A stretch of 26,405 bases of DNA from Clostridia bacterium (GCA_017412025.1 JAFQOY010000174.1:1-26405); one strand, 5' to 3'. Numbered from the stretch's first letter, positions 7,014 to 13,756 are shown. The notes: generated from the sequence alone by a model not told the origin. Translations and numbers: made by a program.

Positions 7014-7394
7014 ATGAACTCAGCGATAAAAATCGTGGTGGCTCTGCTTGTGGCCGCACTGATCGCTGTAATCGGCATGATTGTGATTACGAATCAGGAC
7101 GCGGGTGAGCCTGCAGCGGCAGCCACCACGATCCCAGCGGAAACGATAGCCCCGGAAGCGACGATTGAACCGGAAGCCCAGCCTGAGGAATCCGACAAGC
7201 CGGAAGAGACGGCAGATAGCGGCGAAACCAGCGAAAGCACAGAGGCGCAGGATGAAGCGCATGAAAATATGTATGAAGGCGCGCTGGCGGGACTGACTGA
7301 AGAAGAGATTGCAGAAATGGCGCTGGCAGAGGAACAGTCTCACGGAGGCATCGAGGATGAAGAGGAAACCGGCGTTGAGGACGCCGGAGACTGA
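7014..7394 (+). CDS. acidic single-pass membrane protein, unknown function
   Basis: 126 residues. Residues 5-28 (IKIVVALLVAALIAVIGMIVI) form one N-terminal membrane helix, probably an uncleaved anchor. The rest is outside-facing, very acidic and low in complexity: a Thr/Pro/Glu/Ala segment (30-75) with repeats of PEATIEPEA and PEE type, then a helical Glu/Ala stretch (GLTEEEIAEMALAEEQ) and an acidic end (EDEEETGVEDAGD). ATG 7014 lies 8 bases after AAAGGG; a GTG at 7005 overlaps that site. I recognise no family. The tail could bind cations or act as a spacer, which is speculation. It lies between hpf and the tRNA array, followed by a terminator 139 bases on. Confidence 0.7.
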   Translation: MNSAIKIVVALLVAALIAVIGMIVITNQDAGEPAAAATTIPAETIAPEATIEPEAQPEESDKPEETADSGETSESTEAQDEAHENMYEGALAGLTEEEIAEMALAEEQSHGGIEDEEETGVEDAGD

Positions 7395-7532
7395 TCGACA
7401 GAAAACAGCCGGCCCATGAAGGCGCAGCGGCGCCGGGCCTGGCGGATCTGCATCGCAAAACAGGAGGAGCGGATGCTCCTGACGCGTGCGGCTGCGCGCG
7501 AGAAAGGAAAATAAATCGATGAATCATCTCTG

Positions 7533-7572
7533 CCGGAGCTGCGGCAGGAAGCGGCAGCTCCGGTATTTTTTT
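7533..7572 (+). terminator. terminator downstream of the acidic membrane protein gene
   Basis: A 10-bp perfect stem (CCGGAGCTGC / GCAGCTCCGG) with an 11-base loop is followed by TATTTTTTT. Confidence 0.9.
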
Positions 7573-7632
7573 GTGTCTGCACAGTGAAAAATCAGGGTTT
7601 AAACAAAATTTATCAGAAATTTGAAAAAACCG

Positions 7633-7661
7633 TTGACAAATGACCAGGGTTAGTGTATTAT
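7633..7661 (+). promoter_or_regulatory. promoter of the five-tRNA operon
   Basis: Perfect TTGACA (7633-7638), a 17-base spacer and TATTAT (7656-7661), in an AT-rich stretch 48 bases before the first tRNA. Confidence 0.85.
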
Positions 7662-7708
7662 ATATCTCGTCGCCGCGCTCGACACAATCAAGCGATGCGG
7701 CGAAGCCC

Positions 7709-7781
7709 GGGAGCATAGCTCAGCTGGGAGAGCATCTGCCTTACAAGCAGAGGGTCACAGGTTCGAGCCCTGTTGTTCCCA
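7709..7781 (+). tRNA. tRNA-Val (anticodon TAC)
   Basis: The cloverleaf is complete: acceptor GGGAGCA / TGTTCCC with one G-U pair, D-arm GCTC..GAGC, anticodon stem TCTGC / GCAGA around loop CTTACAA, and a T-arm with GGTTCGAGCC. The bases after the discriminator A are CTT, so CCA is not encoded, unlike the four tRNAs that follow. First gene of the array. Confidence 0.96.
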
Positions 7782-7791
7782 CTTATATAAT

Positions 7792-7868
7792 GGCGCGGTA
7801 GTTCAGTCGGTTAGAATGCCAGCCTGTCACGCTGGAGGTCGAGGGTTCGAGCCCCTTCCGCGTCGCCA
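7792..7868 (+). tRNA. tRNA-Asp (anticodon GTC)
   Basis: Acceptor GGCGCGG pairs with CCGCGTC (one G-U), anticodon loop CTGTCAC between GCCAG-type arms, T-loop GGTTCGAGCC, discriminator G, and an encoded CCA end (7866-7868). Confidence 0.96.
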
Positions 7869-7873
7869 TTTAT

Positions 7874-7949
7874 GCCTTGGTAGCTCAGTCGGTAGAGCAG
7901 TAGACTGAAAATCTACGTGTCGGTGGTTCGATTCCGCCCCAAGGCACCA
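7874..7949 (+). tRNA. tRNA-Phe (anticodon GAA)
   Basis: Acceptor GCCTTGG / CCAAGGC pairs perfectly, D-arm GCTC..GAGC, anticodon loop CTGAAAA between GTAGA and TCTAC, T-loop GGTTCGATTCC, discriminator A and an encoded CCA. Confidence 0.97.
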
Positions 7950-7954
7950 GATAT

Positions 7955-8029
7955 GCGGTAGTAGCTCAGTGGTAGAGTGCCACCTTGCCAAGGTGGATGT
8001 CGCGAGTCCGAATCTCGTCTACCGCTCCA
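7955..8029 (+). tRNA. tRNA-Gly (anticodon GCC)
   Basis: Acceptor GCGGTAG / CTACCGC pairs perfectly, anticodon loop TTGCCAA between CCACC and GGTGG, T-arm CGCGAGTCCGAATCTCG, discriminator T and an encoded CCA. It starts 5 bases after tRNA-Phe. Confidence 0.97.
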
Positions 8030-8035
8030 TATCTC

Positions 8036-8110
8036 GGCGCCATGGCCAAGTGGTAAGGCAAAGCTCTGCAAAAGCTTCACTCTCCAGTTCGAATCTGGAT
8101 GGCGCCTCCA
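8036..8110 (+). tRNA. tRNA-Cys (anticodon GCA)
   Basis: Acceptor GGCGCCA / TGGCGCC pairs perfectly, anticodon loop CTGCAAA between AAGCT and AGCTT, T-arm CCAGTTCGAATCTGG, discriminator T and an encoded CCA. Last tRNA of the array and, perhaps by chance, the neighbour of a protein gene with about 55 Cys codons. Confidence 0.97.
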
Positions 8111-8138
8111 CTTAATCACTTTCATGGTGATGCAAGAG

Positions 8139-8164
8139 ACCACTCTGAATAGAGTGGTTTTTTT
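8139..8164 (+). terminator. terminator of the tRNA operon
   Basis: An 8-bp stem ACCACTCT / AGAGTGGT with a GAAT loop is followed by seven T residues (8158-8164), 28 bases after tRNA-Cys. Confidence 0.93.
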
Positions 8165-8238
8165 GTATGCTCAGACAGAAGCGGGGATGGAGTCATCTGA
8201 TCATAATCGATCTGTGTTTTGCAGCGCCGCAGAATGCG

Positions 8239-8268
8239 TTGACAGACGAAAGGCATGGGCTGTATAAT
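8239..8268 (+). promoter_or_regulatory. near-consensus promoter of the Cys/His-repeat protein gene
   Basis: Perfect TTGACA (8239-8244) and perfect TATAAT (8263-8268) with an 18-base spacer. The leader is about 60 bases with no obvious regulatory fold. Such a promoter suggests high, largely constitutive expression. Confidence 0.88.
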
Positions 8269-8333
8269 ACTGTCAGAAAAGCGTGCGCATGAACATGCAC
8301 GAGAATACCGGACGAAACAGGGAGGCGACCTCT

Positions 8334-9815
8334 TTGAACAAGAAGCTGGCTTTGGTGATGGCTTTTCTGCTGCTGCTCTGCATGGCGCTGAGCGTGACGG
8401 CGATGGCGGACGGGCAGAAGAAGATTCCGAACTGCCGCAACGAAGAACACTATGTCGGCGACGGGCTGAATCATGATCGCGCGCTGCCGTGCTGGACCAA
8501 GAAGCATTATTTCTGCGACGGGCGGGATCATAACGTGGCGCCGTGCGGATATGCGGGCCACTTCAACTGCGACGGCAGAGCCCATACGACGGCGGACTGC
8601 GGCGTGGAAGGGCACTATGGCTGCTTCCAGGCGAAGAGCCATGATCCGGCGCCCTGCGGACTGGGACACTGCATTTCTGACAAGAAGAACCACAGCCAGG
8701 CGGCCTGCGGCGCGGCTGGTCACTACAGGTGCGACGGCATGACGCACCATGAGCTGGCCTGCGGCCACTACGGCTGCGACGGGCAGGACCACAGCGCCGC
8801 CCCCTGCGCAAAGCGCGGCCACTATGTGTGCGACGGCATGGAGCATGCGGCTGCCTCGTGCGGAAAAGCCGGACACTGCATCCATGACGGTCTCATGCAT
8901 GAGGGCGCTGCCTGCGGCCTTGCCGGGCACGTCGGCTGCGACGGCAAAACCCATATGGAAGCGTCCTGCGGACTGGGACACTGCGTCACGGACAGGAAGA
9001 ACCACACGCCCGCTGTCTGCGGCCATCCCGGCCATTACAATTGCGACGGCATGACCCATCGCAGGCTGGCCTGCGGCCACTATGGCTGCGACGGTCAGGA
9101 CCATGGCGCCGCTGTCTGCGGAAAGCGCGGCCACACGGTGTGCGACAGCATGGCGCATGAGATTGCCGAGTGCGGCAGAGCCGGCCACTGCGTGAGCGAC
9201 GGCCTGATGCATGAAGGCTCGCCCTGCGGATACCCGGGTCATGTCGGCTGCGACGGCAGAAACCATGCGCCCGCCGACTGCGGCGTGGACGGTCACTTCA
9301 AGTGCATCGGCGGCCGCCACTACGACAAGGTGGTCAGCAAGTACTGCAATGCATACCCGCAGCACAGAACCTGCGAGGGCAATCCGCAGCATTACTGCGA
9401 TCCGGCATACGGCGGATGCGGCGACATGTACGCGTGCAGCCGTTCCAACGCGCATACCTCCTGCCGCATGTGCGGTCAGCTCTGGTGCGACAGGAGCCTT
9501 GGCGGCCATGAGACGCCCTGCGGCAAGGCGGAACACCGTCCGTGCGTCTATGCCATGTCCGGCAGAGCCTTCCGCGCGTATGACCATGATTTCTGCGGCT
9601 ACTGCGGCAGACCGCGCTGCGAGCGGGACGAGCACGGCAACGGCGAGTGCGTGGATACCTGCCCGAACTGCAAGGGCCCGGAGAAGATGAACAAGAGCCA
9701 CAAGCTCAAGTGCGGCCACTGGGGCTGCTACGGCAGGGACGGTCACGAGTGGTGCGGCGACTGCGGCGCGTATGAATGCTCGCAGACGCACCAGGAGACC
9801 TGTGTAAACAAGTGA
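8334..9815 (+). CDS. exported Cys/His-rich tandem-repeat protein, predicted metal-binding array
   Basis: 493 residues. The TTG at 8334 is preferred: GGGAGG sits 8 bases upstream and it starts directly at a signal peptide (MNKK, a Leu-rich core, cleavage after TAMA at about residue 25). An in-frame GTG at 8283 only adds residues before it. The mature chain has by my count 55 Cys and 48 His. Residues about 35-315 hold some 17 repeats of 15-19 residues, mostly C-x4-H-x2-C-x4-H with body CGxxGHYxCDGxxH. The last 160 residues are less regular, with CxxC pairs (CRMC, CGYC, CPNC, CGDC). A 104-residue block of six repeats is duplicated. No enzymatic motif or membrane anchor is visible. Four potential ligands per repeat suggest zinc or another soft metal, with disulfides the alternative. 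I recognise no named family. It is monocistronic, with its own promoter and terminator. Confidence 0.9.
   Translation: MNKKLALVMAFLLLLCMALSVTAMADGQKKIPNCRNEEHYVGDGLNHDRALPCWTKKHYFCDGRDHNVAPCGYAGHFNCDGRAHTTADCGVEGHYGCFQAKSHDPAPCGLGHCISDKKNHSQAACGAAGHYRCDGMTHHELACGHYGCDGQDHSAAPCAKRGHYVCDGMEHAAASCGKAGHCIHDGLMHEGAACGLAGHVGCDGKTHMEASCGLGHCVTDRKNHTPAVCGHPGHYNCDGMTHRRLACGHYGCDGQDHGAAVCGKRGHTVCDSMAHEIAECGRAGHCVSDGLMHEGSPCGYPGHVGCDGRNHAPADCGVDGHFKCIGGRHYDKVVSKYCNAYPQHRTCEGNPQHYCDPAYGGCGDMYACSRSNAHTSCRMCGQLWCDRSLGGHETPCGKAEHRPCVYAMSGRAFRAYDHDFCGYCGRPRCERDEHGNGECVDTCPNCKGPEKMNKSHKLKCGHWGCYGRDGHEWCGDCGAYECSQTHQETCVNK
8655..9278 (+). repeat. two tandem 312-bp copies inside the Cys/His-repeat gene
   Basis: The segment 8655-8966 is repeated at 8967-9278 in the same frame. 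Both start TGCGGACTGGGACACTGC and encode six Cys/His units in the same order, including the same short unit (CGHYGCDGQDH) and the same variant unit (GHC.. DGLMHEG). Many synonymous and several amino-acid differences show the duplication is not recent. Confidence 0.9.
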
Positions 9816-9835
9816 ATCGAGAATGATTTTTCCAT

Positions 9836-9864
9836 GGAGGAGGCCGATCGGCATCCTCCTTTTT
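9836..9864 (+). terminator. terminator of the Cys/His-repeat protein gene
   Basis: The stem GGAGGA-G-GCC / GGC-A-TCCTCC has one internal mismatch and a GATC loop, followed by TTTTT, 21 bases after the stop codon. Confidence 0.85.
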
Positions 9865-9958
9865 CTTTGCATCATGGGTACTGCGCGCTCCTCTGCGCCG
9901 CTGCGGCGAAGACGCTGCCCGCCTTTGCCTGCGGCAAAATCCCCTTCCGCAAAGGGGT

Positions 9959-9987
9959 TTGACAAAAGCGATGCAAGCGCGTATCAT
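9959..9987 (+). promoter_or_regulatory. promoter of the aminotransferase pair
   Basis: Perfect TTGACA (9959-9964), a 17-base spacer and TATCAT (9982-9987), about 60 bases before the start codon. Confidence 0.78.
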
Positions 9988-10045
9988 AGGGAACAGGATT
10001 TCCGGATACGGACAGGGCGTCCGGAGGCAAAAGGAGGCGGAAGCT

Positions 10046-10903
10046 GTGGAGAATATCGCTTATTATAACGGGAAAACCGGCTCGATTGACGAGATGATGA
10101 TCCCGATGAACGAGCGAAGCAGCTACTTTGGCGACGGCGTATATGACGCGATGTTCACGGTTGATCATATGCCGCTGCAGCTTGACGATCATCTCAGGCG
10201 GTTCTACCGCTCGGCAAAGAAAATTGACATTGAGATTCCGATGCCCTTTGAGAAGCTGCGCGCGATGGTGCTTGATTTTTGCCGGAAGGTGGACAGCCCC
10301 AGCGCGATGGCCTATGTGCAGGCGACGCGCGGCGTCGGCAGGCGCGGCCATGCGTATCGCTTTGCAGGCGGCAAGCCGAGCCTCTGGGTGTTTGTGACGC
10401 CGGATGCGCTTGATCCCATGGACAGGGACTACAGGTGCATCACGATGGAGGATACGCGGTATCTGCACTGCGATATCAAGACGCTTAACCTGCTGCCCAG
10501 CGTGATCTACACGCAGCGCGCGGAGGAGGCCGGCTGCGACGAGACGATCCTGCATCGCGGTGAACGCGTGACCGAGTGCGCGCATTCAAACGTGCACATT
10601 CTCAAGAACGGCGCGCTGCATACCGCGCCGTGCGACAATCTGATTCTGCCGGGCGTTACGCGTGCGCACCGGATTGCACAGTGCCGCGAGATGGGGATTC
10701 CTGTGGTAGAGGAGCCGTTCACGGTATCCGAGATGATGGAGGCGGACGAGGTCTTTTTCACAAGCTGCAGCGCGCTGTGCTGCCGCATACGCGAGATTGA
10801 CGGCAAAGCGGTCGGCGGGCGCGACGAGGCGCTGATCCGGCGGATTCAGAAAGCGGCGTGGGAGGAGGCGCTGGCCGAGGTGGCCGCGCTTAAAGCGGAA
10901 TAA
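10046..10903 (+). CDS. class IV PLP aminotransferase, D-amino-acid aminotransferase-like (copy 1)
   Basis: 285 residues, the normal length for D-alanine aminotransferase. The GTG at 10046 follows AAGGAGG by 8 bases. FGDGVYDA (28-35), the PLP lysine K145 in DIKTLNLLP, and E177 in RGERVTE fall at the same numbers as in the Bacillus enzyme (K145, E177). DNLILPGVTR (about 198-207) is the phosphate-binding segment, and the Arg/His pair near 100-102 (RRGH) resembles the carboxylate trap of D-specific enzymes. It should transfer amino groups between D-amino acids and 2-oxo acids, feeding D-Ala or D-Glu to peptidoglycan; a branched-chain or aminodeoxychorismate lyase role is less likely. It is cotranscribed with a close paralogue 30 bases downstream. 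Confidence 0.88.
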   Translation: MENIAYYNGKTGSIDEMMIPMNERSSYFGDGVYDAMFTVDHMPLQLDDHLRRFYRSAKKIDIEIPMPFEKLRAMVLDFCRKVDSPSAMAYVQATRGVGRRGHAYRFAGGKPSLWVFVTPDALDPMDRDYRCITMEDTRYLHCDIKTLNLLPSVIYTQRAEEAGCDETILHRGERVTECAHSNVHILKNGALHTAPCDNLILPGVTRAHRIAQCREMGIPVVEEPFTVSEMMEADEVFFTSCSALCCRIREIDGKAVGGRDEALIRRIQKAAWEEALAEVAALKAE

Positions 10904-10933
10904 TCTGCATATTCAGGAAAGGCGGAAGCGATC

Positions 10934-11782
10934 ATGAAGAACATTGCCTACTATAATGGAAAAACCGGTCCGATTGAAGAGATGACCGTGCCGATGAACG
11001 ACCGCGCCTGCTACTTTGGCGACGGCGTATACGACGCGACCGCGGCGATCAATCATGTGCCGATGCATTTTGACGACCATATCGACCGCATCTATTCAAG
11101 CGCGAAGCTGATTGACATCGACATCCCCATGGAGCGGGAAGAGATGAAGAAAATGCTGCTGGATCTGATCGCGCAGGTGGAGGGCGACGCGCTCTTTGTC
11201 TACTGGCAGGTGACGCGCGGCGTCGGCATGCGCAATCATCCCTACAGCGGCGTAGACGGCAAGCCGAGCGTCTGGGCGTTTGTCCGTCCGATGACGATGC
11301 GCGATCCCTACAGCGCGTACAAGTGCATCACGATGGAGGATACGCGCTTTCTGCACTGCAACATCAAGACGATCAACCTGCTGCCTGCGGTCATCGCCAA
11401 TCAGCGCGCGATGGAGGCCGGCTGCGAGGAGACGATCTTCCACCGCGGCGAGCGCGTGACGGAGTGCTCGCATTCCAACGTGCACATGATCAAAGACGGC
11501 GTGCTGCACACCGCGCCGTGTGACAACCTGATCCTGCCGGGCATCGTGCGCAAGCATATTCTGCGCATCTGCCGGGATCTGGGGATTGAGGTCGTTGAGG
11601 AGCCGTTCACAGTATCCCAGATGCTGGAGGCGGATGAGGTGTTTTTCTCCAGCTCCAGCGCGCTGTGCGCCCGCATCTGCGAGGTGGACGGGAAGGCTGT
11701 CGGCATGAAGGACGAAAAGACGTTTGCAGCCATCCGCGACGAGTATCAGCGAAGGATGAAGGCGGAGTGCGGCCTGGCGTAA
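10934..11782 (+). CDS. class IV PLP aminotransferase, D-amino-acid aminotransferase-like (copy 2)
   Basis: 282 residues. It is a tandem paralogue of the preceding gene: 32 of the first 50 residues are identical and the catalytic residues have the same numbers (K145 in NIKTINLLP, E177 in RGERVTE). MRNH at 99-102 matches the D-specific carboxylate-binding R-x-H pattern more closely than copy 1. Differences cluster in residues 36-46 and 81-90, near where substrate side chains are contacted in this fold, so the two may have split substrate range. ATG 10934 has AGGAAAGG about 11 bases upstream, a weaker site than copy 1. The pair ends at a strong terminator. Confidence 0.88.
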   Translation: MKNIAYYNGKTGPIEEMTVPMNDRACYFGDGVYDATAAINHVPMHFDDHIDRIYSSAKLIDIDIPMEREEMKKMLLDLIAQVEGDALFVYWQVTRGVGMRNHPYSGVDGKPSVWAFVRPMTMRDPYSAYKCITMEDTRFLHCNIKTINLLPAVIANQRAMEAGCEETIFHRGERVTECSHSNVHMIKDGVLHTAPCDNLILPGIVRKHILRICRDLGIEVVEEPFTVSQMLEADEVFFSSSSALCARICEVDGKAVGMKDEKTFAAIRDEYQRRMKAECGLA

Positions 11783-11810
11783 AGCGCAGAAACCAGCTGC
11801 GGATCATGAG

Positions 11811-11840
11811 GGGAGTGCGGACTGACCGCGCTCCCTTTTT
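11811..11840 (+). terminator. terminator of the aminotransferase pair
   Basis: A 10-bp stem GGGAGTGCGG / CCGCGCTCCC (one G-U) with loop ACTGA is followed by TTTTT. Confidence 0.92.
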
Positions 11841-11911
11841 GCGTGCGCGCGAATGGAGAAAAGGCTTTGCCGGGACAGTCTTAATTCGGCCTTAAAAATG
11901 CCGCGATTCGA

Positions 11912-11940
11912 TTGACAGAAGGGCGGCAGAGGATTACAAT
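11912..11940 (+). promoter_or_regulatory. promoter of the Mrp operon
   Basis: Perfect TTGACA (11912-11917), a 17-base spacer and TACAAT (11935-11940), giving a leader of about 70 bases before mrpE. No other terminator or promoter is evident in the operon until 21861. Confidence 0.82.
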
Positions 11941-12018
11941 GAAACCATCAAACTGGTGGAATATGGCCGCGCTTTTGTTGTGTAGATGAGGCGCAGGCAT
12001 ACCATGGGGAGGATAAAC

Positions 12019-12681
12019 ATGTTCATCTTGTATTTTGCGCTGTGGGTGATCCTCAACGGCAGGTGGACGATGGAAATCGGCGCGTTCGGTCTCATTTTTG
12101 CGGCGATTGCTTATCTGTTCACCTGCAGATTTATGGGGTACAGCCTGTCGCTGGACTTTGCGCTCCTGCGCCGTGCGCCGTATGCGGTTCGCTATGGCGT
12201 GATGCTGCTTGGGGAGATCGTCAAGGCCAATCTGGCGGTTATGAAGATGGTCCTTGACAGGGGCTTTGAGCCGCAGCCGCATCTGGTGAAGTTTGACGTG
12301 AACCTGAAGAAGGAGCGTCACCGCGTTGCGCTGGCGAATTCCATTACGCTGACGCCTGGCACCATCACCGTGAGCCTTGAGGACAACCATTATATGGTGC
12401 ACTGCCTGGATACGTCCATGATGGATGGTCTTGACAACGGAGAAATGGTGGAAATGCTTGAAAAGCTTGAGCGGATGCACATGAGCGCGCCCGCTGAGGC
12501 CGGGCAGGCGGCGTCTGGGGACGCTGCACAGCCCGGCGCAGCTGCGCCGCAGGCAGACGAGGCCTGCGTGATGGAGAACGCAGGCGGACAGACGGCAGAA
12601 ACGACAGAAACGGCAGAAGAAACGGAGAAAACGCCTGAAGAGGGCGGGAATGAAGCAAAGGAGGATGAGCATGAGCATTGA
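12019..12681 (+). CDS. mrpE: Mrp antiporter subunit E with acidic C-terminal tail
   Basis: 220 residues. Residues 1-155 are MrpE/MnhE: two N-terminal membrane helices, a third around 60-80, and the cytoplasmic end with ANSITLTPGTITVSLEDN and the closing strand. MrpE is an accessory subunit of the multi-subunit Na+/H+ antiporter. Residues about 156-220 are an extra Ala/Glu/Thr-rich tail that standard MrpE lacks, ending in EAKEDEHEH. ATG 12019 is 6 bases after GGAGG; in-frame ATGs at 11986 and 12004 lack a site and add non-conserved residues. The stop overlaps the mrpF start by 11 bases. Confidence 0.93.
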   Translation: MFILYFALWVILNGRWTMEIGAFGLIFAAIAYLFTCRFMGYSLSLDFALLRRAPYAVRYGVMLLGEIVKANLAVMKMVLDRGFEPQPHLVKFDVNLKKERHRVALANSITLTPGTITVSLEDNHYMVHCLDTSMMDGLDNGEMVEMLEKLERMHMSAPAEAGQAASGDAAQPGAAAPQADEACVMENAGGQTAETTETAEETEKTPEEGGNEAKEDEHEH

Positions 12682-13018
12682 TCTGGCGTATCAGGTGCTG
12701 TTTGGTTTCGCGCTGCTTGTGCTGACGGCGCTTGCGCTTGCCTGCCTTGTGCGCTGCATTCTCGGCCCGCGCATTTCCGATCGCGTTATGGCCATCAACA
12801 TGATCGGTACGCTGACGGTTGTGATGGTCGGTCTGTTTATCGTGCTCCTGTCCGAGGGATATCTGGCGGATATTGCGCTGGTCTACTCGATGATCAGTTT
12901 CCTGGCGGTGATCCTGCTGAGCAAGGTATATACGGGCATCTACCAGGAGCGCAAGCATGAGGAAGAGCTGATGCTGCAGCAAAAGGCGCAGGAAGAGGAG
13001 GCGAAGGACAATGCTTGA
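12671..13018 (+). CDS. mrpF: Mrp antiporter subunit F
   Basis: 115 residues. Three membrane helices with the signature CILGPRISDRVMAINMIGT (about 31-49) and an acidic residue in the third helix (YLADIALVYSMISFLAVI). MrpF is a small membrane subunit with an essential place in the antiporter complex. The last about 25 residues (QERKHEEELMLQQKAQEEEA) are a charged helix not seen in the short Bacillus type. ATG 12671 lies 6 bases after AAAGGAGG; the ATG at 12665 abuts the ribosome site. It overlaps mrpG by 8 bases. Confidence 0.93.
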   Translation: MSIDLAYQVLFGFALLVLTALALACLVRCILGPRISDRVMAINMIGTLTVVMVGLFIVLLSEGYLADIALVYSMISFLAVILLSKVYTGIYQERKHEEELMLQQKAQEEEAKDNA

Positions 13019-13457
13019 ATGGATTCGCTTTCTGCTGACGGCGGTGTGCATGCTTTCGGGTCTTGCGGTCTGCTGCATTTCCGTCTACGGCGTTTTCCGG
13101 TTTGAGTATGCGGTCAACCGCATGCATTCCGCTGCGATGCTGGATACGATGGGCATTGCGCTGTGCATGGGCGGTATCGCCATCAGCGCGCCGGATGTGT
13201 TCACGGCGCTCAAGTGCGTGCTGGTGATCGTGTTCTGGTGGCTGAGCTCGCCGGTATCCAGCCACATGCTCTGCCGACTGGAAATCACCACGGACGAGCA
13301 GCGGGACGAGTATATGACTGTGCATACCAGAACGATGCGCGAAGAGCGCGAGGAGGCCGAGGCCGAGCTCGCAATGATGGCGCAGATGGACGTAGAGGAA
13401 GCGATTGAATACGCGCTTTCAAAGGACGAGGACATACAGAAGGAGGAACAGGCATGA
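13011..13457 (+). CDS. mrpG: Mrp antiporter subunit G with charged C-terminal helix
   Basis: 148 residues. The first about 95 are MrpG/MnhG: three membrane helices with GVFRFEYAVNRMHSAAMLDTMGI, the family hallmark (usually LPD-R-x-H-A). A Glu-rich cytoplasmic helix then extends to residue 148 (MREEREEAEAELAMMAQMDVE). MrpG is an accessory subunit. GAGGAGG is 9 bases upstream. The stop overlaps the next gene by four bases (ATGA), indicating translational coupling. Confidence 0.93.
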   Translation: MLEWIRFLLTAVCMLSGLAVCCISVYGVFRFEYAVNRMHSAAMLDTMGIALCMGGIAISAPDVFTALKCVLVIVFWWLSSPVSSHMLCRLEITTDEQRDEYMTVHTRTMREEREEAEAELAMMAQMDVEEAIEYALSKDEDIQKEEQA

Positions 13458-13756
13458 ACGGAATCATTCAGCTGATGCTGCTGTTCCTGATCGTCTGCGC
13501 GATCGCCGTGAGCGTGACCCGCGACCTTCTGACCAGCGTCATCATTTACATGGCGTACTCGATGATCATGTCGGTGATCTGGATTACGCTGGAGTCTCCG
13601 GATCTGGCGATCACGGAAGCGGCGGTCGGCGCGGGCGTAACGAGCCTGCTGTTCTTCCTGGCGCTCAAGAAGATTCACGCGATCGATGCGCGCAACGAGG
13701 TGCGCAAGGCGCATGCCAAGGAAAAGCGCGGAGGTGACGCAGATGCAGACGAATGA
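13454..13756 (+). CDS. DUF4040/MbhD-like subunit (part of MrpA as a separate gene)
   Basis: 100 residues with three membrane helices. ITLESPDLAITEAAVGAGVTSLLFFLAL (about 45-72) is the MbhD/DUF4040 signature that in classical Mrp lies in the C-terminal part of MrpA and in Mbh/Mbs complexes is a separate subunit. D51 and E55 lie in that helix. A basic then acidic tail follows (KAHAKEKRGGDADADE). AGGAGG is 7 bases before the ATG. It overlaps the next gene by 14 bases. Confidence 0.88.
   Translation: MNGIIQLMLLFLIVCAIAVSVTRDLLTSVIIYMAYSMIMSVIWITLESPDLAITEAAVGAGVTSLLFFLALKKIHAIDARNEVRKAHAKEKRGGDADADE

Larger units (their letters stand above)
7395..7708. other. intergenic stretch holding a terminator and the tRNA promoter
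   Basis: Apart from the terminator (7533-7572) and promoter (7633-7661), this 314-base stretch contains a 13-codon frame with an AGGAGG site (ATG 7473), which I do not call as a gene. There is also a GC-rich leader upstream of the first tRNA, where CGCCGC (7671-7676) can pair with GCGGCG (7697-7702). Confidence 0.6.

Noticed and set aside
7473..7514. 13-codon frame with AGGAGG five bases upstream, before the terminator at 7533
   Set aside because: It is too short to judge, has no promoter of its own, and GGAGC-GGAT-GCTCC around the ATG forms a hairpin that would hide the start. A leader peptide remains possible.
7519..7587. 22-residue frame with CRSCGRK running through the terminator
   Set aside because: Most of its codons are the terminator stem and T-run, so it is unlikely to be translated.
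7709..8110. tRNA array as an integration site for a mobile element
   Set aside because: I found no integrase gene, no repeated tRNA 3' end within the window and no change in base use on the Cys/His side.
7913..8267. Open frames across the tRNA genes on both strands
   Set aside because: They lie inside five unmistakable tRNA cloverleaves.
8655..9278. Regular repeats as a CRISPR array
   Set aside because: Units are in-frame coding repeats of about 54 bases without unique spacers, within a long open frame.
8193..9965. Reverse open frame of 590 codons, Ala/Val/Met-rich and repetitive, opposite the Cys/His gene
   Set aside because: Its repetition is the antisense image of the Cys/His repeats. 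The forward frame has a promoter, ribosome site, signal peptide and terminator.
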